A stretch of 64,000 nt of DNA from Actinoplanes sp. NBRC 103695 (GTDB lineage Bacteria > Actinomycetota > Actinomycetes > Mycobacteriales > Micromonosporaceae): positions 432,892 through 496,891 of the forward strand of contig NZ_BSTL01000001.1 in the NCBI RefSeq assembly GCF_030269485.1. Direction: 5' to 3'. Position numbers and translations under genes: made by a program. Positions 31,390 through 44,400 of the stretch are shown here, in pieces (the first letter of the stretch is position 1; every line of letters starts with the position of its first letter). The notes below the pieces were generated by a model. That model was not told the DNA's origin, did not search any database, and saw only the letters and a program-made list of their open reading frames with translations.

Positions 31390-32414
31390 CCGCCGGTCGC
31401 ATAGAGCCGGGTGAGCGCCCGATGCACCGACACGGTGTCCACCGCGGGCGGCCGGTATCCGGCCGCGCGGATGTGCGCGAGCAGCCCGGAGTCGGGGGCC
31501 AGGGCGTGTTCGGTGAGGTAGTAGCCGGTCGCCTCGGGCCAGACCCAGCGGCCGTCGGTGTGATAGGCGACCGGCACCACGGCGCCCCGGGCGGGATCGG
31601 CCACGTCCTCGGTGCGCTGCGGGCTGACCATGAGGGGAGTGCCCGCGCCGAGGTAGCCGAGGACCTCGGCCCGTTCGCCGTCGGACAGGGCCGGCTCGGT
31701 CTCGTCGAAGACCCGGGCCATTCTGATCTCGGGGGCCGGCACCGAGGCGTACAGCAGAGCGCCGAAGCCGAGCGCGGTCCGCTGGAAGGCGGGCAGGGCG
31801 CCGGGCTCGCGGAACACCTCGACCTGCGGGTCGGTCTCGCCGGCGGCGGTCAGCGCGTCCTGCAGGACCGGCGCGACCCGGACCAGGCTCTCGTCGGCGG
31901 CGTCGCCCTGCACCAGGTAGATGCGGCGCGGTGGCGGCCACGGGGTGTTGTGGGCGGGGAAGCGCCAGGCCCGCCACACGCCGAGGATCGGCACGCCGCC
32001 AACGTCGCCGGCGGACACCGCGGCGCGGATCGACTCGTCGATCGGGTCGGCGTGGCCCGGTCCCTCGTACGGCGCGGTCAGGTCCATGCTGTACGGCACC
32101 GCTTCGCCGTACGCGTCGAGGGTGTCGGGGCCGACGGGGGCGAGCCCGAACCAGCTCTGCGCGTCCGTCTCCGAGCGTTCCAGGGCGGCCACCACCTCGG
32201 CGTCCGCGCCGGCCGCGTCCAGGGCGGCGGCCAGCAGGCCGGCGTCGGCGCCGGTGACCGCGATCCGGCCGGCCAGGGCCGCGAAGGTGACCGCCTGGGC
32301 CACGGCGCCCACGTCACCGTCGGCGAGCCAGCGCCGCGCCTCGGCGGTGAGCTCGTCTGGCAGCCGGCCGGCGGTGCGCAGCAGCAGCCCGTGGAAGGCG
32401 GCGATCTCGGTCAT
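31386..32414 (-). CDS. Conserved hypothetical protein following the giant toxin-like gene
   Basis: A 342-residue protein from ATG 32414, with GAGGAGA at good spacing and only 17 bp after the giant gene's stop codon. The N-terminal ~90 residues are helical and Ala/Leu-rich. A middle part has IYLVQGDAADESLVRVAP and FGALLYASVPAPEIRMARVF. The C-terminus ends with HTDGRWVWPEATGYYLTEHA. I recall similar C-termini in actinobacterial ESX-linked hypotheticals but know no function. Its position is that of an immunity protein or a dedicated chaperone for the giant protein; neither is shown. A much longer open frame in the same phase through the giant gene is spurious. Confidence 0.72.
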   Translation of the reverse strand: MTEIAAFHGLLLRTAGRLPDELTAEARRWLADGDVGAVAQAVTFAALAGRIAVTGADAGLLAAALDAAGADAEVVAALERSETDAQSWFGLAPVGPDTLDAYGEAVPYSMDLTAPYEGPGHADPIDESIRAAVSAGDVGGVPILGVWRAWRFPAHNTPWPPPRRIYLVQGDAADESLVRVAPVLQDALTAAGETDPQVEVFREPGALPAFQRTALGFGALLYASVPAPEIRMARVFDETEPALSDGERAEVLGYLGAGTPLMVSPQRTEDVADPARGAVVPVAYHTDGRWVWPEATGYYLTEHALAPDSGLLAHIRAAGYRPPAVDTVSVHRALTRLYATGG

Positions 32415-32431
32415 GGTCTCTCCTCGGGATG

Positions 32432-35400
32432 TCACTCGTTGCCGGCCCGGGGCCGGGTGGCCTCGTCGATGACCCGGGTCAGGTCGCGGACGGTCGTGCC
32501 GGGCAGGACGGCGATGCGTTCGATCTCCTGGATGAGCGTGGCCTCGTCCCGGCCGGCGGCGGGCAGCCGGACGGCCAGCCGGGCCCGGACGGTCGCGTCG
32601 ATCAATGCGGTGCGGGCGGCCGGGTCGGCGGGCACCGGGCGGTCGAGCGGGTCGGGGATCGGCGGGCCGGCCTCGCCGGCGCCGATGGCGACGTAGGTGG
32701 CGTAGAACGCGTCCAGGTTCCGGTAGTGCTGCCGCAGGCCGGTCCACCAGGCGTCCTCGGCGGTGTTCCGGCGGGCCAGCAGATCCTCCCAGTCCTGACG
32801 CAGGCCGGGGTCGTCGCTGCCCCGCGCCCGGTAGCGCGCGCCGGCTTCCGCGTCGGCGGCGTCCACGAAGGTCGTGGCCAGGTCCTTGAGGCGCTCCTCG
32901 GCGTCCACCAGCGCGGCGAAGTCGTCCTTGGCGGCCTGTGGCGCGCCGGCGTCGAGCCCCAGGATGCGCCGGGCCTCGGCCAGCCCGACCCGGACGACCA
33001 CCCGCACATGCCGGCCGCCGTCGTCCGCGACCGGGTCGCGGCCGAGGATCTGCCCGGTCAGCCGGCCGGCCAGCAGCGGGCGGGTGACGTACTCGATGAG
33101 CACCGAACGGTCCTCGGGCTTGACGTTGCCGAACGACGTCGAGCCGCTGTCCTCGCCGGTGGCCACCGCGGCCGTGTCGTCGCTGGCCGGCCCGGTGCCG
33201 GTGCCTTCCAGGGCCTGGTACGGGTCGCCCATGTACCCGCGCCCGAGCAGCAGCCGCAGGAACCGGTTGGACACGTCCTGCCGGTTGATCCCGGTGCCGC
33301 CGCTGGTCGCGACCTGGGACACGTGTTCGCGGTAGACGGTCGAGTCCATCCCGGCCAGCCGCACCGCCACCGGCTCCAGGCCGAGTTTCGGCAGCAGCGT
33401 ACGCATCCGCCAGTCCGCCCCGGGCACAGCCGGGAAGTCGATCTCGTCGGCCAGCAGCGGCGCCGCGTTGGGCAGGAGCACGTCGGGGCTCAGGCCGGCG
33501 CGCACCTGATGCGTGCCGACGTAGCCGTCGGTGTGCAGCCGTTTGGCCCCGTCGGTGAGCATGGTGCCCGCCAGGTCCTGCAGGGTCGCGGCCGGCCCGA
33601 TGTCCTCGGGGCTGAGCCGGGGCGGGACCAGCAGCCCGTTGCGGGTGGTCCAGCCGGGCTCGGGTCCGGCGGCGGCCCCGGGCCGGTACGCCTGGGCAGA
33701 GTCCAGCGCCGCCGCGGGCCGGGAGGTGGCCGCGGTCCGCAGGTCGCCCGCCCAGCGGTCCAGCGTCACGTTCTCCCGGAAGGTGACCGTCGCGGAGGCG
33801 ACGCCGCGGTGGTGGACCCGGAGCCGGAAGGTCGGCCGCAGCCGGATCCGCGCCTTCACGCCGCGCGCCGAGCTGATCGTGACCTCGCGCTGCTCGGTCT
33901 CCACCGACGACGTGTGGCCGACGATGTGCGCCGACGACTGCTGCAGGGCGCCGCCGATCGCGGCCTCCTTGCCGTGCGGGTTGATCACGCCGCTGCCCGC
34001 CGTGCCCGCCTGCGCCATGAAGCCGCGGGCGGTGCGGATCAGCCGGTTGAGCCCGCGGGTGCCGACGGTACGGACGTCGATGTCGTCGTGGTCGGCCTGA
34101 AAACCCTCGAAGACCAGGTCCTCGGTGAGCTCCGCCTCGAGCCGCACGTCGTACAGATGCTGGGTGATCTTGCCGGTCTCGGCGTGGATCAGCGAGACGC
34201 CGCCGTCGAAGAGGCTGCCCCAGTTCCGGACGACGCCGTTCTTGCCGAGCATCCGGTGCATCCGCCGCCGGTTGAGCATCCGGTCGGCCAGGCCGCGACC
34301 GGTGAGCCGGTCGAGCACCGGCTGGAGCAGTTCGGCCTGGGCCGGGTCGGCCGCGATGGCCTCTTCGACGGCCCGCCGGGCCGGCCCGATCAGCGACGGG
34401 ACCGTGCGGAAGACCTGCAGTCCCTGGCCGGCCGAGCGGCCCGGTGGCAGGGTCAGCCGTTCGCCCTGAACCTGTGCGGTGAACGCGGGACGCGACGGTG
34501 GCCGGCGCGGCACCCGGGCCGGGTCGTCGTCGGCGCCGAGCAGACCCAGCCGGATCGCCTCGGCCTCGCTGATCCGCAGGTAGACGCCGTTCTCGACGGT
34601 CGCGCTGTGCTGGATCGACTTGTGGTGCTCCCAGCTGCCCGGCTGCATCGGGCCGGGCAGCAGCGACTTGGGGAACCGGGCCGGGTTGGTGACCTCGGCC
34701 GCGGCGGTGACCCGCAGGTCGGCGACGATCAGGTAGGTGCGGTTGCGGCCCTTGCGGTTGTTCACGTTGCGCTCGGTGAAGCCGCCGACCTTGGCGCGCT
34801 TGCGGTTGAGCTTGTACTTCACGACGAACTGCAGACCCGCGTACGCCTGCGCGCCGCCGCCGTAGTGATCCTCCGGCCGGCCGGGTTTGCGCAGCGAGAG
34901 CGCGGCCATCAGCCGGGCCAGGAATTGCCATTCGCGGGTCTTCGAGCCCCACACCTGCGCGCCGCCGCCGGGCGCGTTCTCGCTGGTCGTCTCCGCGTAG
35001 GCGTCGATCAGCCGGGGGTTGACGATCCGGGTGGCGACCGCGAGGTCGAGGCGGCCGCCGTCGTCCTCGGTGGTCAGTGGCTCCGGGCTCCAATGGTCGT
35101 CGGCCATCGCGCCGAGGTTGGCCGCCTGCCGGTGGACCGTGAACTGCTCGTTCAGCTCGGTCCACAGTGGCATGCCCTCGGCCAGCGCCTCGTCGGCGCG
35201 CAGGCCGGCGAGCTGCCGGTGCGATCCGTAGGCCTGGGTGTCGCGGGCGGTCCGGCGGACCAGATCCCGCAGGCGCGCGGCGCCGGGCATCGACTCGACG
35301 TACTGCCAGTCGGTGACGGCCGGGGCCCCGCCGGCCGGGTCGTCCACGTAGTCGCGCAGGGTGCCCAGGTCGGTGCTGGTCCGGCGGTGCAGCTCGCCGT

Positions 35401-38400
35401 CGACCGGGTCGGTCACGCCGACCGGGAGGTCGGTGGCCTGGTCGGGCACCGCGCTCTTGGAGTAGAGCACCCGCACCGGGTGGTTCTCGGCCAGCCGGTA
35501 GGCGGGAACCCGGCGGCCGCGTACCCGGACGTGGTGGGGCCGGGTGCCCTCGACCACGCGAGCGGACGTCGGCTTGACGGTCCGGCCGAGCCCGACCCGG
35601 CTGCGGCGGTCCCGGCCGAGCGACGTCGTGTACGTGTACACGGTCACCACCAGCCGCAGGTCGCCGGCGTACATCTCGGAGTCCGGGGTGCCGCCGTGCA
35701 GCGCCGTGTCCTGGCCGGTGATGTCCACGCCGCCGTCGTTGCCGCGCCGGTGGCCGAGCTCGATCCCGCCGCCGCCGGTGATGCCGGTGTTGACCACGCC
35801 GCCGGCGAACCGCCCGATGTACGCGCCCTCGGCGGCCACCGTCCCGCGCCACTGGCTGCCGGCCGCGATCCCGTCCTGCTCGACGGTGCCTTGGAAGTTG
35901 CGGACGGCCACGCCCGGCTTGGTGCCCCGATACTCCAGGTCGCCGGGGTGCACGGCCCGGACCTGCACGACCATGTGCCGGCGGCGGAACAGCCCGGTGC
36001 GGGTGAGCACCGCCCCGATCCCGCCGTTGAGCAGCGCGGTGTAGTTCTGCCGCAGCGCCGGCACGGACAGCACCCGGTCCAGTTCGGCCTGGTTGCGCTG
36101 CCGTTCCGCGGCCGAGCTGGCCAGCCGCATGTGGCTGGCGACGCCCACGGTGCGGAACTTGGGCAGGAAGCCGCCGCCGACCCGCCGGATCAGCCGGTCG
36201 GTGTTGCCGATCATCTGCCGGAACTGGCTCATTCCCAGCGGCATCGCGTGCCCGCCGGCCGTGGCGAAGTCGGGCGCCGGCCGGGGTTCGATCCCGGCCG
36301 GGGCGGGGCCGGGATGCGGCAGCCCGAGCAGCTCGTCGGCGACGGTGGTGGGGAGCCGGGTGAGCACGGTCAGGTCGAGCGTGATCGGCCCGGCGGTGCG
36401 CGGCCGGAACCGGGGGTGGCGGAACGCGTTCAGACGTACGCCGGGCTTGATCGTCACCCGGATCGTCATCTCGGCGAGGGTGTTGGGGATGTCCTTGAAC
36501 TCGGTGCCGGTCCGGCTGGTGCTGGTCTGCTTGGCCGAGGCGCGGACGCTGCGCCGGAAGCCGAGCGAGAACCGGGCCTGCACCCAGGCCAGTCCGAAGC
36601 CCCACCGCATCGGCACCACGCTGCCGCCCGCGCCGACCTGGCTGACGTGCTGCTCCTTGCTGCTCTGACTGACGCCCGGCTGCCACCGGAAGGACGACTT
36701 CCCGATGTCGTAGACCTTGCGGATCCGGGTGACCTCGGCGCCCAGCTCCAGGCTGAGCGCCTGCCGGCGGGACGGGCTGAGGATCAGCGGCGAGTGCGCG
36801 GGGCTCTCCGCGGCCGGCATCAGCTGCCCGAGGAGATTGGCCTCGGTGATCAGGGCGCGGACCTGCTCGCGGCTGAGGGTGCCGGGGTCCACCACGCCGG
36901 TCCGCTCGAGCCGGCGCAGGATCTCCTCGGCGGCGTGGTTCCAGGACAGGTCCCGCTCGGTGTCCGCGAACCGGGCGTTCATGATCCGGACCGCGCTGGT
37001 GTTCTCGACCAGCGTGCTGATGTCGAAGTCGGCGGCCACCCGCTCGTTGTCGGCCGGCGTGGCCAGGGCGATGTCCTGGAGCGCGTGGAAGGACACCTGG
37101 GCCGTGATGTCGCCGTCGGCGGGGGCCTCCGCGGCGGTGGCCGGCACCGGGGCGGGCGGGTGGCCGGGCTTGGTGGCCCGGATCGTGAACCGGACCGGGG
37201 ACGTCACCCGGTCGGCCCGTTCGCCGCCGCGGACGTTGTGCGAGTCGAACAGGGTCGCGCCGGACTCGGTGTTCTCGGTGGCGGCGGCCAGGGCCACCTC
37301 CGCGGTGAAGCCGCCGCCCGGACCGTACCGGCCGCCGATCATCACGCCGGTGCCGAAGGTCAGGTTCTCGCCGCTGGTGGCGCTTTCGACCACGGCGGTG
37401 GTGGCGTCGTTGCGGGTGTCGTACCTGGTGCCGTCCCGGCGGGTGAACGTCTCGGTGCCGGTGAGCCGGGTCGGCGCGACCGTGACGCTGTGCCGGCGCC
37501 CCCAGCCGTCCTTGACGTCGAAGGTGCGCCCGCCGGTCACGAAGAACGACTGCAGGTCGGTGCGCAGCGCTTCCTCGATCGCCGCGGTGTCCACCGAGAC
37601 GCCGTCGCGGCCACCCCAGGTCAGCCGGGCCACGTGCGGCCGGATCCGAGCCCGGATCTGAGCCTTCGCGGCGTCGGCGACCTGGGTGACGAGGGCGTCC
37701 AGGTCGGCCACCCCGTCGGCCTCGTAGAGCAGCTCCGGGCGCTGAATGTACTGGCCCATCTCGGGCGGCGAGACCAGGGTCAGCCCGGTGCCGTCGTCCG
37801 GCGCGTCCCGGGCGGTGATGCCCTCGAACGCGAACTCGTCGTTGAGCGTGTCCCACGACTCGCTGTCGCCGGTGAACAGCTGCCAGGCCTTGCCGCCGAC
37901 CGAGATCGGCTCGCCCGGATGCGTGACCGTGCCGACCCGGACCTGCCCGTCCGGGGTGAGCACGTCCTGGCGGGTGGCGACCGACAGCAGCCGCGCGAAC
38001 TCGGCCGACACCTCGCCGTTGTAGCAGGCCAGCAGCGTGATCGTGCGGTCGCCGGGGATCGGGCCGAGGATCTGGGCGACCTGGTCCGGCGACAGCCGCA
38101 CGGTGCCGCCGTCGCGGGTCGGCACGCTGACCGCGGGCGGGCCCTCGCCAGGTGTGCCGTGGACCATGACGACCGGCCCCTTTCCGGCCGGCCCGGTTCC
38201 GTTCAGCACCGCGCGATCGCCGATCCGCGCCAGGTCGTCGTCGGAGAGCAGGGTGAGGCCGTCCCGGCCGTCCGGGCCAGGTCGCAACAGCAGGGGTACG
38301 CCGTCCGCGAGCCACTCGCCGTCCGGCGTCCGGGACACCTCCGTGGTGACCGGCGTGGCCGGGGCCGGCACGTCGGCCGGGGGCGCCCAGACCAGCGTGA

Positions 38401-41400
38401 CCGGCTCACCCGGCGCGAAGCGGATGAGTGGCTCGCCACCTTCCCGGTGGCCGCCGACGATGGCGTCGAACATGGCCTGGTCGGCCGGATCGTCGAACCG
38501 GGCCGGGTCGGTGGGATTGTCGCGGCTCCAGCGCATGTGCGCGCCGTGCATGACACCCATGTCGGCGGCGACCATCAGGTCGACGACCTGCCGATAGCTT
38601 GCGGCGTCGAGCTCGGCCTCGCCCGGCCCGCCGTCGCTGGCCGGGCCGGGCACCCGGATGTCGAAGACGTCGTGGTCGCCGGTGATCGGGACGAACCGGT
38701 TGCCCGGGCCGCGCAGCCCGAGAACGCCGTGGTGGATGCCCATGGTGCCGCCGCTGACGGCGGCGCCCACCTTGGGCGCGAGCCGTTCGAACTCGGCGGT
38801 CCGCTGGTCGAGCCGGTTCTGCAGGGCCGTGCGCTCGGCGCCGGTGGCGTCCGGCGGGATGCGCATGACGGTGGTGTCGTCGAGACCGTGGGCCGGAGCG
38901 CCGTCCGGCCGCATCAGGCTGACCAGGCCGACCGTGCCGGGGCTCGCACCCAGCCGTACGTCCAGCGTCGTGATGGTCTTGGCCTTGACCGGCTGCGGTT
39001 TGAGACCGGCCAGGCCGTCCGCCCAGTGGACTACCGCGGGGTTGGTGGGCCGGACGTAAACGGCCAGGCCGTGCTCGTCGGCGAAGTTCTGGAACCGGCC
39101 GGCCGACCGTGGTGGCATCCCGTACCGGTCGCGCAGGGTGGCCGCGTCGGGGTTCGCCAGCGTGCTCGGCCGGGCCGCCGGGCCGGCCGGGACCGTGGTC
39201 AGCGGCGTGCCGCGGACGCCGTCGCCGACGGGTGCGGCGCCGGTGCCCGCGGCGGGGAAGTCGCGCTCCCGGTTCCACACCGTCAACTGATCATGGAAGG
39301 TGGCCCCCTCGGGGGTGACCGGGAGCGGCACCTCGTCACCGACCGCGACGAAGCTGGACTGGAAGTCGTCGAGCCGCCGGTAGTGGTCCTGGAGAGCCGC
39401 CCACCACTCGCTCTCCCGGGCGTTCCGGGCGTCCACCAGATCCTGGTCGGGGTCGCCCTGATAGCGCGCCCGGGCCTCGGCGTCGGCCGCGTCGACGAAC
39501 CGGTCGGCCAGCCGCGTGAGGTCCGCCGAGCCCCGGACCAGCGCCTCGAAGTCGTCCTTGGCCTGTTGCGGGGCGCCGTCGTCGATGCCCAGGACCCGGC
39601 GTGCCTCGGCCAGCCCGGTCCGCACGACGACCCGGACCTCCTTGCCGGTCCCGTCCGCCTCCGGGTGCCGGCCGGTGATCTGGTTGGTGAGCGTGCTGGA
39701 CATCTCGGGGCGGGTCACGTACTCGATGAGCACCGACGGGTTCTCCGGCTTGACGTTGCCGTACGACGTCGCCCCGGAGTCCTCGCCGCTGGCCACCGCC
39801 GCGGTGTCGCCGCTGGCCGGACCGGTGCCGGAGTTCTCCAGCGCCTGGTACGGGTCACCCATGTACCCGCGGCCGAGGAGCAGCCGCGGCATGTGGCTGC
39901 GCACGTCCTGCTGGGTCATCGCGGTGCCGGTGTTGGTGGAGGTCTGCGAGATGTGCTCGCGGTACACCGTGGCGTCCAGGCCGGCCAGCCGCGCCCCCAC
40001 CGGCACCAGCCCGAGCTTGGGCAGTGCCGACCGCATCCGGGCGTCCGCGCCGGGCACCGCCGGGAAGTCCAGCTTGTCGGCCGACAGCAGTTGCGCCGTG
40101 TTGGGCAGGAGCACGTCCGGCGTCAGGCCGGAGCGGACCTGGTTGGCGCCCGGATAGCCGGGCTTGTGCAGCCGGTCGCTGCCTTTGGCCAGCATGTCGG
40201 TGGCCATGGCCTGCAGCGTCCGGGCGCCACCGAAGTCCTCGGGGGTGAACCGCGGCGGGATCAGCAGCCCGTTGCGGATGTCCCAGCCGGGTTCCGGGCC
40301 CTTGGCCGCGCCGGGCTTGTAGGCGCCGGGTGAGCGCAGCGGCGCCGGGCGGTGCGACGTCTCGCTGGTCCGCAGATCACCGGCCCAGCGGTCCACGGTC
40401 ACGCTCTCCTGGAACGTGACCGTGCCGTCCGGCAGGACCGGCTTGCCGCGGTGATAGACCTTGATCTCGAAGGTCGGCGTGAGCACGATCCGCGCCTTCA
40501 CGCCGCGGGCCGAACTGATGTTGTTGTCCCGGGTCTCGGTCTCGATCGCCGAGGTGTGCCCGGTCAGGTGGGTCGAGGCGTACTGGTGACCGGCGCCGAT
40601 CGCGGCCTGCTTGCCGTCCGGGTTGATGATCGCGCTGCCCGCGGCGCCGGCGAAACCCTGACCGCCGCGGGCGGTGCGGACCACCTCGGCCGAGCCGCGG
40701 GTGCCGACCGTACGCACGTCCACGTCGTCGTGGTCGGCCTGGAACCCGTCGAAGACGATCTCCTCCTTGAGGGTCGCTTCAAGGCGTACGTCGTACAGGT
40801 GCTGGGTGACCTTGCCGGTCTCGGCGTGGATCAGTGAGACGCCGCCGTCGAACAGGCTGCCCCACGACCGCTTCACGCCGCCCTTGCCGAGCGTCTGGAG
40901 CATCCGGCGCCGGTTCAGCATCGGGTCGGCCAGGCTTTTGCCGGTCATCGAGTCCAGGATCGGCCTCAGGTGCTTGGCCTGCCCCGGGTTGTCCGCGATG
41001 GCCTGCCGCAGCGCCTCCTTGGCCGGATCGACCAGCGACGGCACCTTCCGGAAGACCTGCAGCCCCTGGCCGGGCGAACGACCCGGCGGCAGCGTGACCG
41101 TCACGTCCCGGATCCCCGGGTTCGCCGGCGGCGCGGTCAGCAACCCCATCGCGATCGCCTGCGCCTCGGTCACCCGCAGGTAGACGCCGTTCTTGACGAC
41201 CGCGCTGTGCTGCACCGTCTTGTGATGCTCCCACCTGCCCGGCTGCAACGGACCCGGGACCATCGACTTCGGGAAGCGCGCCGGGCTGGACACCTCGGCC
41301 GCGGCCGTCACCCGCATGTCGGCCACCACCAGGTACGTGCGGTCGCGGCCCTTGCGGTTGTTGGAGTTCCGCTCGGTGAAACCGCTGACCTTGCCCTTGC

Positions 41401-44400
41401 CGCGGGTGAGCTTGTAGCTGAGCAGCCGCTGGTAGCCGGCCTGCCCGGTCGCGCCACCGCCGAACCTGTCCTGGTCGGTGCCCGGCTTGCGCAGCGACAC
41501 ACCGCCGACCACGCGGGCCAGGAACTGCCGCTCCCGCGTCTTCGAGCCCCACACCTGCGTCCCGCCGCCCGGCGCGTTCTCGCTGGTCGTCTCGGCGTGC
41601 ACGTCGACCAGCCGAGGGTTGACGATGCGGGTGGCCACGGCCACGTCCAGCTGGCCGCCGTCGTCCATGGTGGTCAGTGGCTCCGGCGACCACTGCGCCT
41701 CGGTCATCGTGGCCAGGTTCGCGGTCTGCCGGTTGACCGTCATCCGGTCGGTCAGCTCCGACCAGATCGGCATGCCCTCGGTCAGTGCATCGTCGCCGCG
41801 CAGGCCGCCCAGCTGCCGGTGCGACGACCGCTCGCCGTAGTTCTGGGTGTCCCGGGCCGCCTGCCGGACCAGGTCCAGGGTCTCCTTGGCGCCCGGCATC
41901 GACTCCACGTACTGCCAGTCGGTGACCGTGGTCTCGCCGTCGTCGGCCGGCCGGTCCACGAAGTCCCGCATCGTGTCCAGATCGGTGGCGGTCCGGCGTT
42001 CCAGGTCCCGGGTCTCGCGGGCCTGGACGGTCATCGGGTTCGCGTCCAGGGCCGCCTGCGGCACCGCGCTCTTGCTGTAGAGGACCTCGACCGGCTTGCT
42101 CTCGGTCAGCGTGTAGCGGGGGATGTCCTGGCCGCGGACCCGGACGTCGTCCCGGGTGAACGCGGTGCCGAGGGCGGGCTTGGCGGGCTTGGCCGTGCGC
42201 CCGAGGCCGACCCTCGACCCCGGGTCGTGGCCCGGGGCGGTGCGGAAGGTGTAGACCGTCACCCTGAGTTCGAGCTGACCCGCGTACGCCTCGGAGTCCG
42301 GCGTTCCGCCGTGCAGCGACGTGTCCTGGCCGCTGGTCTCCACCCCGCCGTCGCGGCCCCACCGATGGCCGGCCTCGACGCCGCCGCCGATGGTCAGGCC
42401 GGTGTTGACCACGTTGCCGGGAATCCGCCCGATGAACGCGCTCTCGACCGCCACCGCGCCCCGCCACTGACCGCCCGCCGCGACCCCGTCCTGCAGGCCC
42501 GACGACTGGAAGTTGCGCACCGCCACACCCTTGCGCTCACCGGCGTAGCGCAGTTCGTCCGGATGCACCGCCTCGACCCGGACGACCGTGTGCCGGTCGC
42601 TGAACAGGCCGGTTCGGGTGAGTACGGCGGACACGCCACCGTTGAGCAGCGCGGTGTAGTTCTGGCGCAGCCCCGGGACGGACAGGACCCGGTCCAACTC
42701 GGCCTGGTTGCGCTGCCGCTCCGCCGAGGAACTGGCCAGGCCCATGCGCTTGGCCACCCCATCGTTGCGGTACCGCGGCAGGAAACCCCCGCCGACCCGC
42801 CGGATCAACGTCTCGGTGCTGCCGAGCAGACCCCGGAACCGGCCCATCCCCAGCGGCATGGCGTGGCCGCCGTGCTGCGCGTACGGAGGTGCGGGCTTCC
42901 CCGGTGTGTCCTCCGTGGGCGGGGCCGGGCTGCCCGGGTCGGCCGGCGTCGGCGGATTGAGGAGCTCGGCCAGCTTGTCCTGGGGGAGCCGGGACAGCAC
43001 GGTCAGCTCCACCTCGATCGGGCGGGCGCCTGCCGGCCGCGGCATCGGATGGCGGAACGCGTTGAAGCGTACGGCGGGATCGATTTTGACCTTGATCTTC
43101 ATCTCGGTCAGGGTGTTGGCGATGTCCTTGAACTCGGTGCCGGTCCGGGTCGTGCTGGTCTGTTTGGACGACGTGGTCGTGTTGCGGCGGAAACCGGCCG
43201 ATATCCGGGCCTGCACCCAGGCGAGCCCGAAGCCCCACCGGATCGGCACCACACTGCCGCCCGCGCCGACGTTGCTGACGTGCTGCTGCTTGCCGGTCTC
43301 GGTGATGCCCGGCTGCCACCGGAACGACGACTTCGCGATGTCCGCGACCGTCTTGATCGAGGTGACCTCGGCGGTCATCTCCAGGCCGACCGCCTGCCGC
43401 CGGGACGGGCTCAGGATCAGCGGCGAGTGGGCCGGGCTCTCGACCGCCGGCATCAGCTGGCCGAGGATGTTCGGCTCGGTCAGCAACGACCGCACCTGGT
43501 CGCGGCTCAGGCTGCCGGTGTCGACCACACCGGACGCCTTCAGCTGGTGCAGGATTTGCTCGGCGGCCTCGTTCCAGGTGATCGTGCCGTCGGCGTCCGG
43601 GTCGAGCTTGGCGTCCTTGATGCGGATCGGGCTGGTGTTCTCGACCAGCGTGGCCACGTCGAACTCGCCGGTGCGGCTCTCGTCCCGGGGCCTGGACGTG
43701 GCGATGTCGTCCAGTGCGTAGTAGGAGATGTCGGCCACGATCGCGTCGCCCGCCGGGGGAGTCGCGCTGTGCATCGGGGGCGCCGCCGGTGGGTGGCCGG
43801 GCCTGGTCGCGGTGACCGTGAACGACGTCGGGGACTCGACCAGGTTGGTCGTGCCGCCGCCCCGGACGTTATGCGAGTCGAACAGGGTCGAACTCGACTC
43901 GGTGTTCTCCGTCGCCTGGGCCAGCGCCACCTCGCCGGCCACCCCGCCGCCCGGGCCGAAGCGGCCGCCGATCGTGATGCCGGTGCCGATGGTCAGGCTC
44001 TCGCCGGAGGTCTGGGTCTCCCGCATGGCCGTGGTGGCGTCGACGCGGGTGTCGAACTTCGTGGCGTCCTGGCCGATCCAGGACTCGGTGCCGGTGTGCC
44101 GGGTCGGGGCGACGGTCACGCTGTGCCAGCGGCCCCAGCCGTCCTTGACGTCGAAGGTGCGGCCGCCGGACACGAAGAACGACTGCGGGTCGGTGCGCAG
44201 GGCGTTCGCGATCGGGGTGGTGTCGACCGAGATGCCGTCGCGGCCGCCCCAGGTCATCCGGGCCACGCTCGGGCGGACCTGGGCGCGCACCTTCGCCGTC
44301 GCGGCGTCGGTGATGTCCTGGATCAGCCGGTCGGGGTCCTTGATCCCGGCGGCGTCGTAGAGCAGGTCGGGATTCGTGGCGTACTGACCGAGCTGCTCCG

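Noticed and set aside
31386..38315. Open frame of ~2,300 codons on the minus strand covering the 3' third of the giant gene
   Set aside because: It is a shifted phase of the same strand over the giant gene, rich in Arg/Pro/Gly. Only its last 342 codons, after ATG 32414 with a good ribosome site, look like a protein.
32429..40333. Very long plus-strand open frame antisense to the giant gene
   Set aside because: Antisense frames stay open in GC-rich DNA. The translation is a low-complexity Arg/Gly/Val mix with no domain, and the minus-strand gene has clear protein families.
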